Position numbers and translations under genes: made by a program
Source: Sphaerochaetaceae bacterium
Lineage (GTDB): Bacteria; Spirochaetota; Spirochaetia; Sphaerochaetales; Sphaerochaetaceae
Direction: 5' to 3'
Assembly: GCA_028532915.1 (NCBI GenBank)
Contig: JAQQAI010000070.1
Span: forward strand, 1-64,000
Length of the DNA: 64,000 bases
Shown here: positions 41,156 to 49,427 of the stretch, piece after piece
Numbering within the stretch: position 1 is the stretch's first letter
How the letters are laid out: the number at the start of each line of letters is the position of its first letter
The notes under the pieces: generated by a model
Database searches by the model: none
What the model saw: only the letters and a program-made list of their open reading frames with translations
What the model was told of the DNA's origin: nothing

Positions 41156-42328
41156 GTGATCGATGGAAGTAAAGTTGAAACTGTTAACCGTCAACTGACC
41201 TATGCTATGGTAGGAGGTGGCCCCGGAGCCTTCATCGGAGATGTTCACCGCAGTGCGATACGTCTTGATGATAAGGCGAACCTGGTTGCAGGGGTTTTCT
41301 CGAGTGACAGCGCTAAAAGCAGGGAATTCGGTCAAACGCTCCACATTGCACAGGACCGCCTGTATGATGATTACATGCAGCTGGTCGAACAGGAGTCGAA
41401 AAGGCCCGATAAAGTCGATTTTGTCGTGATCGTCACACCTAATGCCTATCATTATCCGGTCGCAAAAGCCTGTCTCGAACATAAATTACACGTGGTGTCG
41501 GACAAACCCCTGACCGTCGATTCAAAGCAGGCCCGGGAACTCGAAAACCTTGCGAATAAAAACGGATTGCTTTTCGGTGTGACCTACACCTACACCGGTT
41601 ATCCGACGGTGAAGGAGATCAGGTCTCTCATCAAAAAAGGGATTATCGGCGAGTTGCGTTTCGTGAACGCCGAATACCCTCAGGAGTGGCTTGCCACCCG
41701 CAGCGAAGATACCGATAACAGACAGGCAAAATGGAGGACCGATCCGAAACTCTCGGGGGCGTCCAATTGTGTCGGCGATATCGGATCCCATATTGAGAAT
41801 CTCGTCTCTACGATGACATCCTTGAAAATCAGAAGAGTCAGTGCACGTCTGGACGTATTTGTCGAAAACCGTGTGCTTGACGATAATGCATCCATCATGG
41901 TCGATTATGAGGGAGGAGCGAAAGGTCTGTACTGGTCGTCTCAGATTGCAGTCGGTTCCGATAATGCGCTCAGGATCAGGATCTATGGTTCAAAAGGGTC
42001 TATCTCATGGTTCCAGGAGGACCCTGATCATTTCCAGCTCTCTCTTTTGGGAGAACCGACACGTATCTACAGCCGCGGACGGGATGAGTTCTCGCAGCCC
42101 GCTCAGAAATTCTCGCGTCTTCCGTCGGGACATCCCGAGGGATTATTCGAAGCCTTCGCCAATATTTACAAAGCTTATACGGACACATTGCTGAAAGTTT
42201 TGGACAAGGAAGATGTGGATCTGTCTCAAGCTGATTTCCCGACAGTCTCTCAGGGAGCAGATGGAGTAAGATTCATAGAAGCCTGTGTGCTGTCATCTCG
42301 GCAGGACAGCGCCTGGATAGATCTATAA
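41156..42328 (+). CDS. Gfo/Idh/MocA-family oxidoreductase
   Basis: A 390-residue NAD(P)-dependent dehydrogenase acting on a sugar or inositol. The Rossmann start is 'YAMVGGGPGAFIGDVHRSAI' near residue 16. The catalytic stretch is 'VVSDKPLTVDSKQA' near 118 (usually E-K-P, here D-K-P). The C-terminal beta-sheet domain includes 'CVGDIGSHIENLV' near 206 with the active-site Asp and His. The GTG at 41156 after AAAAGGAGG is the start; an upstream TTG frame at 41111 lacks a ribosome-binding site. First gene of a five-gene operon with a TIM-barrel isomerase and a CUT2 transporter, which suggests catabolism of an imported polyol or sugar. Confidence 0.9.
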   Translation: MIDGSKVETVNRQLTYAMVGGGPGAFIGDVHRSAIRLDDKANLVAGVFSSDSAKSREFGQTLHIAQDRLYDDYMQLVEQESKRPDKVDFVVIVTPNAYHYPVAKACLEHKLHVVSDKPLTVDSKQARELENLANKNGLLFGVTYTYTGYPTVKEIRSLIKKGIIGELRFVNAEYPQEWLATRSEDTDNRQAKWRTDPKLSGASNCVGDIGSHIENLVSTMTSLKIRRVSARLDVFVENRVLDDNASIMVDYEGGAKGLYWSSQIAVGSDNALRIRIYGSKGSISWFQEDPDHFQLSLLGEPTRIYSRGRDEFSQPAQKFSRLPSGHPEGLFEAFANIYKAYTDTLLKVLDKEDVDLSQADFPTVSQGADGVRFIEACVLSSRQDSAWIDL

Positions 42329-42350
42329 CAGACATCAGGAGGAAGAAATC

Positions 42351-43343
42351 ATGGGAAGACCGGTTACCTTATTCACTGGACAATGGGCGGATCTGCCGTT
42401 CGAGCAGGTGTGCAGGACAGTTTCGGAATTCGGCTATGATGGTTTGGAAATAGCCTGCTGGGGTGATCACATGGATGTTGTCAAAGGGGCGACGGATCCT
42501 GATTATATCGCCCGGAAACTTGAAGTGCTGCGGCGTTATGAACTGGGATGCTGGGCCTTGGGCAACCATCTGGCCGGTCAATGTGTCGGTGATGCATTCG
42601 GCGATCCCCGTCTTGACGGGTTTGCTCCGAAAGAACTCAGCGGTGACGGTGAGGCGATCCGTTCCTGGGGAATCGAGCAGATGAAATACACTGCGAAAGC
42701 CGCACGGGCAATGGGTGCTCAAGTCGTCACCGGATTCATGGGCTCGCCCATATGGAAATACTTCTATTCCTTTCCCGCAACGTCGCAGAAGATGATCGAT
42801 GACGGTTATGCACTGATCAAGGAACTGTGGACCCCCATTCTGGATGTCTTTGACGAAGAGGGGGTGAAATTCGCTCTCGAAGTTCATCCGGGGGAGATCG
42901 CATATGACTACTACAGCGCACGAAGGCTGCTCGAAGAATTCGAGATGAGAGAAACTCTAGGTTTCAACTTCGATCCTTCCCATCTTCAGTGGCAGGGAAT
43001 CGATCCGGCGCTCTTTTTCCGTGATTTTGCCGATCGTATCTATCATATTCATATCAAGGATGCATATGTGAAGCTGGATGGGAGAGCGGGTATACTGGGA
43101 TCTCATCTTCCGTTCGGCGATGCGCACAGAGGATGGAATTTCGTTTCGCCCGGTCACGGAGATGTCAATTTCGAATTCATCATCCGTGAAGCGAACAATG
43201 CACAGTATGAAGGTCCCCTTTCGGTCGAATGGGAAGATAACGGGATGGACAGACTTTTCGGAGCAAAGGAGGCTCTCAAATTTGTCCATACGATCGATTT
43301 TACCCCGTCGACCGTGATATTTGATGAAGCTATGGAGAATTGA
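42351..43343 (+). CDS. Sugar phosphate isomerase/epimerase-like TIM barrel (AP endonuclease 2 family)
   Basis: A 330-residue xylose-isomerase-like TIM barrel. 'VSEFGYDGLEIACWGDHMDV' near residue 27, 'ALEVHPGEIAYDY' near 180 with a metal Glu and His, 'GFNFDPSHLQWQGIDPALFF' near 204 and 'IYHIHIKDAYVKL' near 229 carry the metal-binding residues, with 'LSVEWEDNGMDRLFGAKEAL' near 284 supplying the last Glu. Related proteins isomerise or epimerise keto-inositols and hexuloses made by Gfo/Idh enzymes, so it likely acts on the product of the upstream dehydrogenase. It lies 22 nt after that gene with AGGAGGAAG. Confidence 0.9.
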   Translation: MGRPVTLFTGQWADLPFEQVCRTVSEFGYDGLEIACWGDHMDVVKGATDPDYIARKLEVLRRYELGCWALGNHLAGQCVGDAFGDPRLDGFAPKELSGDGEAIRSWGIEQMKYTAKAARAMGAQVVTGFMGSPIWKYFYSFPATSQKMIDDGYALIKELWTPILDVFDEEGVKFALEVHPGEIAYDYYSARRLLEEFEMRETLGFNFDPSHLQWQGIDPALFFRDFADRIYHIHIKDAYVKLDGRAGILGSHLPFGDAHRGWNFVSPGHGDVNFEFIIREANNAQYEGPLSVEWEDNGMDRLFGAKEALKFVHTIDFTPSTVIFDEAMEN

Positions 43344-43358
43344 CAAAGGAAATAGATA

Positions 43359-44885
43359 ATGAATACACAACGATCGGATGTACTTTTCGCGATACGTAAT
43401 GTGAGCAAAGAGTTCTCTAAAGTTCGTGTATTAAACTCAGTTTCTATCAACCTGCGCAGAGGAGAGATTCTCGGGCTCATCGGTGAGAACGGGGCCGGGA
43501 AATCTACTCTCATGAAGATCATTAGCGGGATCTATCAACCGACCTCAGGGACTCTGGTCTACGACGGCAAAGAAGTTGACATCCCCGATTACATCACAGC
43601 AAAATCGCTGGGAATATCGATTGTACCTCAAGAGTTTAATCTGATTAATACTTTGAAAGTGTACGAGAACATCTTTTTAGGAAATGAGATGAGAGGTCCT
43701 CATGGTCTTCTTTCGAAGAAGATGATGAGAGACGAAGCCCGAAGACAGCTGTCCCGTCTCAGGACAAAACTGGATGTGGATGCCCTGGTCAGCGACCTCA
43801 GCGTCGCTCAGAAGCAGATGGTCGAAATATCTAAGGCGCTGCTGCTTAATGCCCGCATACTCATAATGGATGAACCGACTACGACATTGACCGGCTATGA
43901 GGTCAGCGTTCTGTTCAACGTAATGAAAGAACTCAGAAGGCAGGGTGTATCCATCCTGTTCATCTCTCATAAGCTGAAGGAAGTCAAATCCATCTGCGAT
44001 AGAGTCGCGATTCTGCGTGACGGAGAGCTTATCTCGGTTGAAATAGTCGATCTGATAGATGAAGCCGAGATGGCCAGGAAGATGATCGGAAGAGACTTTA
44101 CCCAGGTATTCCCTCCGAAACGAGATACTGATGAGACTGATGAGGTTCTGCGTGTGGATCATCTGAAACTTGCCGGCCTTTCCACAGCTAATTCGTTCCG
44201 ATTGAACCGGGGAGAGATCCTCGGTTTCGCCGGTCTTGTCGGAAGCGGAAGAACAGAACTGTTTGAAGCTCTCATGAGACTGAGACCCGGCGATTCAGGA
44301 GAGATCTACATCAAAGGGAAGAAAGTTGTGATCCGCTCACCGCAGGAAGCGGTGAACTATAAACTCGGCTATATCAGTGAAGACCGGCAGGGCAAGGGGA
44401 TTGTAAGCGATTTTACGATAAGCCAGAATATAACGTTGATTGCACTCGCCCGCTATGTTTCTCATCTTCTCATAAACAAACGTGCAGAGATCGAAAAGAG
44501 CGAAGAATACGTGAAAGCATTCAATATCATAGCGGCATCACCAAAAATGGCTCTGCGGTTTTTCAGCGGAGGTAACCAGCAGAAAGTATATCTTGCCCGC
44601 TGGGTAGAGACTGAACCCGAGATCCTCATCTTCGATGAACCTACCCGGGGAATAGATGTCAATGCGAAAAAAGAGATCTACGAGTTTATTCATCATCTGT
44701 GCGACAACGGAATTTCCTGCATCGTCATCTCTTCCGAAATGGAAGAGATTATAGGGTTATGTTCCCGTGTATATGTGATGCGTGAAGGGAAAATCCAGGG
44801 AGTTCTTAAAGGAAAGCAGATTGATGAAGAACATATCATGTTCCTGGCTACAGGAATAAAAGGAAGGATAGAGGATGAACAATGA
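43359..44885 (+). CDS. CUT2 sugar ABC transporter ATP-binding protein (RbsA/MglA type)
   Basis: A 508-residue protein with two fused ATPase domains. The first has Walker A 'GENGAGKSTLMKI' near residue 42, signature 'DLSVAQKQMVEISKAL' near 145 and Walker B 'ILIMDEPTTTLTG' near 168. The second has the degenerate Walker A 'GFAGLVGSGRTELFEAL' near 290, a normal signature 'FSGGNQQKVYLARW' near 400 and 'ILIFDEPTRGIDVNAK' near 425. This asymmetry is normal for RbsA/MglA/XylG. It energises import of a monosaccharide or polyol through the permease encoded next, whose start overlaps this gene by 11 nt. Confidence 0.95.
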   Translation: MNTQRSDVLFAIRNVSKEFSKVRVLNSVSINLRRGEILGLIGENGAGKSTLMKIISGIYQPTSGTLVYDGKEVDIPDYITAKSLGISIVPQEFNLINTLKVYENIFLGNEMRGPHGLLSKKMMRDEARRQLSRLRTKLDVDALVSDLSVAQKQMVEISKALLLNARILIMDEPTTTLTGYEVSVLFNVMKELRRQGVSILFISHKLKEVKSICDRVAILRDGELISVEIVDLIDEAEMARKMIGRDFTQVFPPKRDTDETDEVLRVDHLKLAGLSTANSFRLNRGEILGFAGLVGSGRTELFEALMRLRPGDSGEIYIKGKKVVIRSPQEAVNYKLGYISEDRQGKGIVSDFTISQNITLIALARYVSHLLINKRAEIEKSEEYVKAFNIIAASPKMALRFFSGGNQQKVYLARWVETEPEILIFDEPTRGIDVNAKKEIYEFIHHLCDNGISCIVISSEMEEIIGLCSRVYVMREGKIQGVLKGKQIDEEHIMFLATGIKGRIEDEQ

Positions 44886-45867
44886 TAGACAGCAGCCGAA
44901 CAGGGACTCGAATCCCTTTTCATACTTCAGAAATTTCAGAATATCAGATCACCCTACCGGAATAGGGTTTATCCTGCTTTTCATTCTTGCGGTGATCGTA
45001 GGTTGGCCGACGTTTCTCCAGTTAAGAAACCTTACCAATATTCTGAGACAGATTTCCTATACTGGAATCATCGCTCTCGGGATGACGATGATCATCATCA
45101 GCGGGGGAATAGATCTCTCGGTCGGATCGATGACAGCCTTCGTCGGCGGGCTTACCATATTCTTCCTGAATCTGTTTCCCTCCGATTCGGTGTCAGCATT
45201 GATTCTCGCTTCGATATTCGCGATGGCGGCAGGTGCCGTATCAGGTCTTTTCAACGGAATTCTTGTGACTAAAGGAAGAATCGCTCCGTTCATTGCCACT
45301 CTCGGGACGATGTCGATCTTCAGGTCTCTCATCCAGTACTTTTCGGGAGCCGGTAATATTCTCTCAAACAACATCCTCTATGCGGATATCGGTTCGGGGG
45401 TGTTTCTCGGGATTCCTGTTCCTGTCTGGGTTTTCCTCATCGTTGCCGTGATTCTCCATATAGTTCTTGAGAACACGAGGTTCGGACGATATGTATGTGC
45501 AGTCGGAGCAAACGAACAGGTCGCCCGCTATTCTGCGATCCGTATCCAGATCATCAAGATGATACCGTACGTGATAACAGGATTCACCGCCGGTCTGACG
45601 GCTCTGCTGTGGTCATCGAGACTCAACTGCATCAATCCGAGCGACTGCTCAGGCTATGAACTCGATGCGATCGCTGCGGCTGTGATCGGAGGAACGTCGA
45701 TGAACGGAGGAAAAGGCTCGATCATCGGTACTGTCATGGGGGCTGTCATGCTGGGGATCATCAACAACATGCTGGTTTTGGGAGGCGTATCCTCATATCT
45801 GCAGCAGGCGGCTCGGGGATTAGTCATCATTGTAGCAGTATTGCTGCAATACAATAATAAAAACTAA
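44875..45867 (+). CDS. CUT2 sugar ABC transporter permease (RbsC type)
   Basis: A 330-residue inner-membrane permease with about eight to ten helices. Family blocks are 'LGMTMIIISGGIDLSVGSMT' near residue 63, 'GLFNGILVTKGRIAPFIATL' near 124 and 'LDAIAAAVIGGTSMNGGKGS' near 262, all standard for RbsC-like proteins. It starts inside the end of the ATPase gene and is followed 12 nt later by the binding protein gene. It probably imports the sugar or polyol oxidised by the Gfo/Idh enzyme of this operon. Confidence 0.95.
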   Translation: MNNDRQQPNRDSNPFSYFRNFRISDHPTGIGFILLFILAVIVGWPTFLQLRNLTNILRQISYTGIIALGMTMIIISGGIDLSVGSMTAFVGGLTIFFLNLFPSDSVSALILASIFAMAAGAVSGLFNGILVTKGRIAPFIATLGTMSIFRSLIQYFSGAGNILSNNILYADIGSGVFLGIPVPVWVFLIVAVILHIVLENTRFGRYVCAVGANEQVARYSAIRIQIIKMIPYVITGFTAGLTALLWSSRLNCINPSDCSGYELDAIAAAVIGGTSMNGGKGSIIGTVMGAVMLGIINNMLVLGGVSSYLQQAARGLVIIVAVLLQYNNKN

Positions 45868-45879
45868 CAGGAGGTTAGT

Positions 45880-46878
45880 ATGAAGAAAGTAGTTCTCATA
45901 ATGCTGGTTACAGTGTGTATGGTAACACCGCTGTTCGCTCAGGGAGGGAGTGAAAGTTCAACGACTAAGATCGGTATCTCTATTCCGAGTGCTGATCACG
46001 GCTGGACCGGTGGTATCGTATGGTGGGCGAACAAGGCTGTAGATGATATCAAAGCCGAGATGCCCGGACGCTTTGAATTCAGGGTTGTTACAGCCGACGG
46101 CCCTTCCACACAGGTTCAGAACGTCGAAGACCTTCTGGTCTGGGGAATGGATTACCTGGTGATACTTCCACATGAATCTGCTCCGCTTACTCCGATAGTG
46201 AAAAGTGTGCACACAGAAGGTGTGCGCGTCATGGTCGTTGACCGGGGCCTTACCGACACATCTTTCGGATATGTCAATCTTGCCGGAGACAATACTGCTC
46301 TCGGTCGTCTATCAGGAGAATACCTCAGAGACACGATGAAAGAGAGAGGACTGAAATATTATGTCGCAATGGGAGGTCTGCCTGTAACGATCGATACCGA
46401 AAGAATGGATGCCTTCTTTGCCGAGATGAACAAGGAGAAATCACTGGTCAATCTTCTCGGCGGAAACAAATATGAGTTTGCCGACTGGTCGACTCAGAAA
46501 GGATTATCACTGATGGAGACCTTTTTGCAGCAGTATCCCCGCATAGATGCGGTATTCTGTCAGGATGATGATGTGCTCACCGGTGTACTTCAGGCCATCA
46601 AAGAATCAGGAAGAGACGATGTGAAGATAGCGCTCGGAGGAGCCGGATCGAAGGTCGTCTATAAGATGATCATGGATGATCATCCTCTGGTGAAAGCTAC
46701 GGCAACTTATCATCCTTCGATGATAGCTGACGGAATTCATTACATCGTGGAAGTCGCTATGGGTGAAAGAGATGATGACTTCCATCTGGCAAAATCTCCG
46801 ACGACAGTGGTTATTCCGTCGGTGCTGGTAACAAAAGAGAATGTCGATATGTATTACGAGAGTGAATCGATATTCTAA
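45880..46878 (+). CDS. CUT2 sugar ABC transporter substrate-binding protein (RbsB-like)
   Basis: A 332-residue periplasmic binding protein. A signal peptide (residues 1-20, ending 'TPLFAQ') precedes 'TKIGISIPSADHGWTGGIVW' near 29 and 'LVILPHESAPLTPIVKSVH' near 88. 'RVMVVDRGL' near 115 and 'VFCQDDDVLTGVLQAIKESG' near 225 are ribose/galactose-binding-protein landmarks. No lipobox cysteine is present. The gene comes last in the operon, after dehydrogenase, isomerase, ATPase and permease, whereas binding proteins are usually first. The ligand is unknown; inositol-like or rare sugars are plausible from the catabolic genes. A terminator follows. Confidence 0.93.
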   Translation: MKKVVLIMLVTVCMVTPLFAQGGSESSTTKIGISIPSADHGWTGGIVWWANKAVDDIKAEMPGRFEFRVVTADGPSTQVQNVEDLLVWGMDYLVILPHESAPLTPIVKSVHTEGVRVMVVDRGLTDTSFGYVNLAGDNTALGRLSGEYLRDTMKERGLKYYVAMGGLPVTIDTERMDAFFAEMNKEKSLVNLLGGNKYEFADWSTQKGLSLMETFLQQYPRIDAVFCQDDDVLTGVLQAIKESGRDDVKIALGGAGSKVVYKMIMDDHPLVKATATYHPSMIADGIHYIVEVAMGERDDDFHLAKSPTTVVIPSVLVTKENVDMYYESESIF

Positions 46879-46906
46879 TCCGGATAGATGGATAAACTTT
46901 TTACAG

Positions 46907-46943
46907 GCAGCCGCTGACGGGGTAAAGCAGGCGGCTGCTTTTA
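46907..46943 (+). terminator. Terminator after the CUT2 operon
   Basis: GCAGCCGC (46907-46914) pairs with GCGGCTGC (46931-46938) around a 16-nt loop, followed by TTTTA. The palindrome ATTGAAGCCTTCAAT (46945-46959) lies just downstream, in the promoter region of the next operon. Confidence 0.8.
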
Positions 46944-47016
46944 TATTGAAGCCTTCAATTTTCATAACTGTATCTTTCATGTGATCTGTTATATACTTTT
47001 GCAGAAAGGGTTAGTT

Positions 47017-47901
47017 ATGGCAGTTGAAGGAAGATTCGCACGATTTGACGGTACATGGTATCCGAAAGATCGCACAATTCTCTCTGATATGATTGACTCG
47101 ATGGCGGATCGGACTTTGGTGAGATGTCCAGATCCCCGTCTGGCAATTCTGCCCCATTCCGGGCTCTATTTTTCGCTGCGCAGTTTTTCTCATCTTCTCA
47201 GTTCAGCGCAAAAACCTATCAGCCATGTCATTATATTCAGTCCATCCCACTATTATCCGCTGCACAATGACAGAATATATCAAAGCAGGTTCTCCTGGTA
47301 TGAGACTCCATTCGGAAATCTGGAAAACCGTACACTTGAACTGAATTATCCGTTATATGAACATCAGGATGCTTTTGCACATGAACATGCTGTTGAGATG
47401 GTGATGCCGATTCTCGGGTATATTCAGAAGCGGCAGAAGAAGAACATCGGACTATCACTTTTTCTTGTCAACCGGCTCACCGGCGAAAACATTACCGAAG
47501 ATTTCGCCTATTCTCTGTTGAAGAATCTTCGGCAACAGCCGGAATTTCCTGATGAGACCCTCATTCTCGCCTCGAGTGATTTCACTCATTACGGAAGAGT
47601 ATATGATCATACGCCCTTCAAAGGGCGATCTGATACTGAAGTCCTTTCCGAGATCGAAAAGGCTGACAAATCAGTTATCTCTGATCTGATTGCCGGCAGA
47701 CATTCTCAGAAATCGATCTATCCCTGTAATGCCTGCGGATATGCTGCAATGAGCATCATCTCTCAACTGGCCAAGGTCCTAAAACTCCATGGTGAAATCA
47801 TAGATTATTACCATTCATCAGATATCTCTCAAGATTTGAAACAGAATGTATCTTACGCCACTGTTTTCTTTAAAGAGGAGAGTTTATATGAATTCGAGTA
47901 A
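47017..47901 (+). CDS. amrB: AmmeMemoRadiSam system protein B (MEMO1 family)
   Basis: A 294-residue protein of the Memo family, a fold related to extradiol dioxygenases and LigB. 'ILPHSGLYFSLRSF' near residue 44 and 'VIIFSPSHYYPLHNDR' near 70 carry the His residues that bind metal in relatives. 'LILASSDFTHYGRVYDHTPF' near 183 and 'YPCNACGYAAMSIISQL' near 230 supply the rest, including the conserved Cys of the human MEMO1 site. The cellular role is not established. The GTG at 46981 is in frame, but ATG 47017 after GAAAGGG fits the family start. The 3' end overlaps the AMMECR1 gene by 14 nt. First gene of the trio. Confidence 0.92.
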   Translation: MAVEGRFARFDGTWYPKDRTILSDMIDSMADRTLVRCPDPRLAILPHSGLYFSLRSFSHLLSSAQKPISHVIIFSPSHYYPLHNDRIYQSRFSWYETPFGNLENRTLELNYPLYEHQDAFAHEHAVEMVMPILGYIQKRQKKNIGLSLFLVNRLTGENITEDFAYSLLKNLRQQPEFPDETLILASSDFTHYGRVYDHTPFKGRSDTEVLSEIEKADKSVISDLIAGRHSQKSIYPCNACGYAAMSIISQLAKVLKLHGEIIDYYHSSDISQDLKQNVSYATVFFKEESLYEFE

Positions 47902-48475
47902 TAGACTGCTGCTGCTGACGATCGCTCACCAGTCGATATGTGAGACATTGGAAAAAAAAACACCCTACACATATATGCAGGTGAAAGAAGATCCTCCCGA
48001 AGAGGTCATTCATCCGCAGGGAGTTTTCGTTACACTCAAGACGAAGCATAAAGATTATACCTCTTTGAGGGGGTGTATCGGCAATATTGAAGGGAATAGG
48101 CCTATCTATGAAAATGTCTATCAGTTGGCGAAAGAGAGCGCCTTCAAAGATCCGAGATTCCCTCCTTTGACAATGAAAGAACTTCCTTCGATCTGTATAC
48201 AGATATCGATTCTTTCAAAACTGAAGCCTATATCGTCGATGGATGAGGTGATCCTCGGGACTCACGGGGTAGTATATGAATACCGCCTGCACCGCGCGCT
48301 CTTTCTTCCAGAGGTTGCCGTGGAGCAGAAGTGGAACACTTCCCGTCTTTTCGGCCAGCTGTGTATGAAAGCTTCTTTGCCTCCAACCCACTGGAAAAGC
48401 GGAGAAGGCACCTTTTATGTCTTTACGACAGAGACCTTCGAGGACAGCAGAAATGGATCAGGTTCAGCGATGTGA
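47888..48475 (+). CDS. amrA: AmmeMemoRadiSam system protein A (AMMECR1 domain)
   Basis: A 195-residue AMMECR1-domain protein. The universally conserved block 'GVFVTLKTKHKDYTSLRGCI' lies near residue 45 and continues 'GNIEGNRPIYENV'. 'AAKESAF'-type region reads 'LAKESAFKDPRFPPLTMKEL' near 80, and 'LPEVAVEQKWNTSRLFGQLC' near 140 is the C-terminal signature. The biochemical role is unknown. The ATG at 47888 follows AGAGGAGAG and overlaps the MEMO1 gene; the radical SAM gene overlaps its own end by 23 nt, so the three are translationally coupled. A run of nine A (47952-47960) near the start is a possible slippage site. Confidence 0.92.
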   Translation: MNSSNRLLLLTIAHQSICETLEKKTPYTYMQVKEDPPEEVIHPQGVFVTLKTKHKDYTSLRGCIGNIEGNRPIYENVYQLAKESAFKDPRFPPLTMKELPSICIQISILSKLKPISSMDEVILGTHGVVYEYRLHRALFLPEVAVEQKWNTSRLFGQLCMKASLPPTHWKSGEGTFYVFTTETFEDSRNGSGSAM

Positions 48476-49427
48476 CTTCTGCTGCAGATGCTGTCTGCTG
48501 CAGAAAGGAGAATTCGGGGAATGCGGTGTAAGATACTGCGACGGGAATGCCGTTATCGACTCTCCTGAACAGAAGATTGTTGCAGTACACCTGGACCGGA
48601 TAGAGAAGAAGCCTCTCTATCATTTCTTTCCTAAAGAGAAGACGCTCTCTTTGGGAGCCTTGGGGTGCAACCTTCACTGCACATTCTGTCAGAATTATCA
48701 GTTGAGCCAGAAACCGTATATCAATGATTTCTCCTCCTCGCTCTATGAGGATTTCCCTTTCATAAGGATGCTGTCGCAGTGCCGCTCCAGAATAATGAGT
48801 TACACTTACAATGAACCGATCGTCTGGCAGGATGTTGTACTCCAAATTGCTGAGAAGGTAAGACAGGAAGGAGGTTTCAATGTGATGGTTACAAACGGAA
48901 CCTTCTCGGAAAAATCCCTCGAAATTATGGTACCCCATATCGATGCTTTCAACATCGATTTCAAAGGAGATGAATCTTTTTACGAAGAGATATGCAAAGC
49001 TCCCGGAGCATTTCGTGCTGTCAGTGATGCTATCGAATATATAAACGGACAGACTGGTAAAGTGCTGGAGGTAACGACTCTCGTCATAGAAAAATATCAC
49101 ACACAGCAGATACTTCAGAAGATGTTCGAGCATCTGATGAATCTTGGTGTGAATGTTATTCATCTTTCCCGTTTCTTTCCCGCCTACAAGATGAGCGGTG
49201 AAAAAAGCACTTCAATTTCCTGTCTTGAACAGGCGAAGGATATCGCACAACAGTGCGGTATTCCCTATGTCTATCTTGGAAATGTTTCTCTTTTTGATGA
49301 CCGATATATCGTCTGTCCCCGATGCGGCTGCACTATCGAAAGGAATAGGACATCAGGTCTAGCTGACGATAAAGGAGAGCTTTACTGCCCTTCGTGTGGG
49401 GATTTGATCTACGGAAGGTTTGCCTAA
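48453..49427 (+). CDS. amrS: AmmeMemoRadiSam system radical SAM enzyme
   Basis: A 324-residue radical SAM protein. An N-terminal cysteine cluster ('CDFCCRCCLLQKGEFGECGV', residues about 7-26) precedes the 4Fe-4S motif C-x3-C-x2-C in 'GALGCNLHCTFCQNYQLS' near 75. 'YTYNEPIVWQDVV' near 115 and 'HIDAFNIDFKGDESFYEEI' near 165 match AmrS/PflA-like activases. A C-terminal pair of C-x2-C motifs ('CPRCGC', 'CPSCGD', about 288-318) is zinc-ribbon-like. The substrate is unknown; it probably modifies or is modified with the co-encoded AMMECR1 and MEMO1 proteins. The start at 48453 overlaps the upstream gene. The stop overlaps a convergent gene by 4 nt. Confidence 0.93.
   Translation: MDQVQRCDFCCRCCLLQKGEFGECGVRYCDGNAVIDSPEQKIVAVHLDRIEKKPLYHFFPKEKTLSLGALGCNLHCTFCQNYQLSQKPYINDFSSSLYEDFPFIRMLSQCRSRIMSYTYNEPIVWQDVVLQIAEKVRQEGGFNVMVTNGTFSEKSLEIMVPHIDAFNIDFKGDESFYEEICKAPGAFRAVSDAIEYINGQTGKVLEVTTLVIEKYHTQQILQKMFEHLMNLGVNVIHLSRFFPAYKMSGEKSTSISCLEQAKDIAQQCGIPYVYLGNVSLFDDRYIVCPRCGCTIERNRTSGLADDKGELYCPSCGDLIYGRFA

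Noticed and set aside
48423-49163. 246-codon antisense open frame over amrS
   Set aside because: Opposite the radical SAM motifs, which are clearly coding on the plus strand.
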